This document shows, piece after piece, positions 14,460 to 15,147 of a stretch of DNA of 15,147 nt. A program made the translations under genes and the position numbers. Numbering within the stretch: the first letter of the stretch is position 1; each line of letters starts with the position of its first letter. The stretch is taken from positions 1-15,147 of the forward strand of contig JAEYOY010000006.1 in the NCBI GenBank assembly GCA_023411215.1. The letters run 5' to 3'. The notes under the pieces were generated by a model. It did not search any database. It was not told the DNA's origin and saw nothing but the letters and a program-made list of their open reading frames with translations. The DNA comes from Bacillota bacterium. Lineage in GTDB: Bacteria > Bacillota > Clostridia > Lachnospirales > Lachnospiraceae.

Positions 14460-15147
14460 GTGCGCTCGGCGGGCGCACGTTTCAACGGGTGTAAGTCCCG
14501 AGTCCGCCTGGTAGTAGGAAGGACATAGCCAATGGCAAGGGTGTCGTGGGTGACTACGAATCTGAAGGAAGCCGGATGGCAAATCTCTGGTCTGACGCAC
14601 AGAAATCATATCAGGCTATAATCGGGGGTAAGGCTGCTGTACAAGTCGAAGCCCAATAACTACACGGAACCGCTTATGGTAAATATGGCAGATGGATGGA
14701 GAGAAGGAACGTGCGAGTACCCGGGGAGATCTGCATGATGTGCTCTGAAAGGAGTAACTATTATCGCAAGGTAATACTGAACATGCAGAAGTCAGCAGAG
14801 GTCGTAGTAACCAAAAGGTGAAGGACCGAATCAGTAGGAGTCCCAAGTATGACCGAGAAAGGAGAAATGGCTGATGAAGGTAGAAAACTCTGATAACAGA
14901 GACTGTCCGCAAAGAGATAGTGCGGAACATGAAGGGTATGCGGAAGTGCGTAGGTCATTCCGCTCGATATGGAAAGAAAAGGACAGTGCACCGCCGGAAC
15001 TCTTGGAGAAGATACTGTTTAAGGACAATCTAAACAGAGCTTATAAAAGGGTAAAGGCAAACAAGGGAGCACCGGGAATTGACGGAATAACCGTTGATGA
15101 GATTGGTGCCTACCTAAGGGATAATCAAGAAGTCATTATCGAGAGGA
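14460..15147 (+). mobile_element. Group II intron, 5' part, possibly class IIC, cut by window end
   Basis: The intron RNA starts at GTGCGC (14460), the usual GUGYG 5' end; GTGCGC folds back on GCGCAC (14473-14478). A roughly 400-nt structured, non-coding domain I region follows (AAGTCCCGAGTCCGCC, GGAAGCCGGATGGC and similar segments), then the maturase gene from 14874. Insertion three bases after the U tract of an intrinsic terminator is the hallmark of IIC introns. The rest of the maturase and domains V and VI lie beyond the window, so activity and exact class cannot be judged. Confidence 0.85.
14874..15147 (+). CDS. ltrA: Group II intron reverse transcriptase/maturase, N-terminal part
   Basis: The open frame starts at an ATG with AGGAG 9 bases upstream and a TGA in frame before it, and runs off the window end after 91 codons. 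After a polar extension of about 45 residues comes LLEKILFKDNLNRAYKRVKA, then NKGAPGIDGITVDEIGAYL: the RT-0 region and the start of RT-1 of intron-encoded proteins. The protein would splice its own intron RNA and copy it into DNA during retrohoming. The YADD catalytic motif, maturase domain and any endonuclease domain are outside the window. Confidence 0.9.
   Translation, partial: MKVENSDNRDCPQRDSAEHEGYAEVRRSFRSIWKEKDSAPPELLEKILFKDNLNRAYKRVKANKGAPGIDGITVDEIGAYLRDNQEVIIER

Noticed and set aside
14058..15028. Several minus-strand frames over the end of the beta-galactosidase gene and the intron
   Set aside because: They are antisense to a clear GH2 gene, to structured intron RNA and to the maturase, and show no family motifs.
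1..15147. Search by eye for CRISPR arrays, tRNA, rRNA, phage or toxin-antitoxin genes
   Set aside because: No regularly spaced repeats, cloverleaf-like segments, rRNA-like stretches or matching protein families were seen.

Overview
The window looks like a low-GC Gram-positive anaerobe of the Clostridia, most likely a Lachnospiraceae-type genome. The reasons are strong AGGAGG-type ribosome binding sites, near-consensus sigma-A promoters in AT-rich spacers, intrinsic terminators with long U tracts, a lipoprotein-type sugar ABC system with no ATPase of its own, and a group II intron of a kind common in these genomes. This is inferred from sequence style; no rRNA or other taxonomic marker is present.

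Left part (1-6481). A 5'-truncated transglutaminase-like protein (to 928) is followed by a spacer with a possible gene remnant and two tandem hairpins. On the minus strand, a two-gene operon (3479 to 1184) encodes an Ldh_2-family malate/lactate-type dehydrogenase and a malic enzyme. It has a near-perfect promoter (3578-3606) and, unusually, a complete intrinsic terminator inside the short 5' leader, which suggests attenuation. On the plus strand, divergent from it, are a ketopantoate reductase-family protein (3863-4786), a 44-codon unknown ORF, and an amidohydrolase closely resembling 8-oxoguanine deaminase (5063-6418), ending in a clear terminator.

Middle and right part (6525-14456). This is a beta-galactoside utilisation locus. 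A LacI-family repressor (minus, 7687 to 6662) is divergent from a plus-strand cluster: lipoprotein sugar-binding protein, two CUT1-type permeases, and a cytoplasmic GH2 beta-galactosidase of 999 residues with both catalytic glutamates visible. Both divergent promoters have clear -35/-10 boxes with 17-bp spacers. A 12-bp perfect palindrome (7868-7879) just after the -10 box of the transporter promoter is the best operator candidate. A 305-bp element with imperfect terminal inverted repeats and several internal hairpins, resembling a MITE, sits between the binding-protein gene and the first permease gene. The cluster ends at a strong terminator. Working model: galactosides are imported by the transporter, powered by an ATPase encoded elsewhere, and hydrolysed inside the cell under LacI-type control.

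Right edge (14460-15147). The 5' end of a group II intron begins three bases after the U tract of the beta-galactosidase terminator. It includes the RNA 5' domain and the start of its reverse transcriptase/maturase (from 14874, cut by the window end). This placement is what group IIC introns do.

I see no CRISPR array, tRNA, rRNA or phage module. I did not find a clearly new defence or biosynthetic system. The most unusual items are the attenuated dehydrogenase leader, the MITE-like insertion within the transporter cluster, and the grouping of the metabolic genes in the left half.
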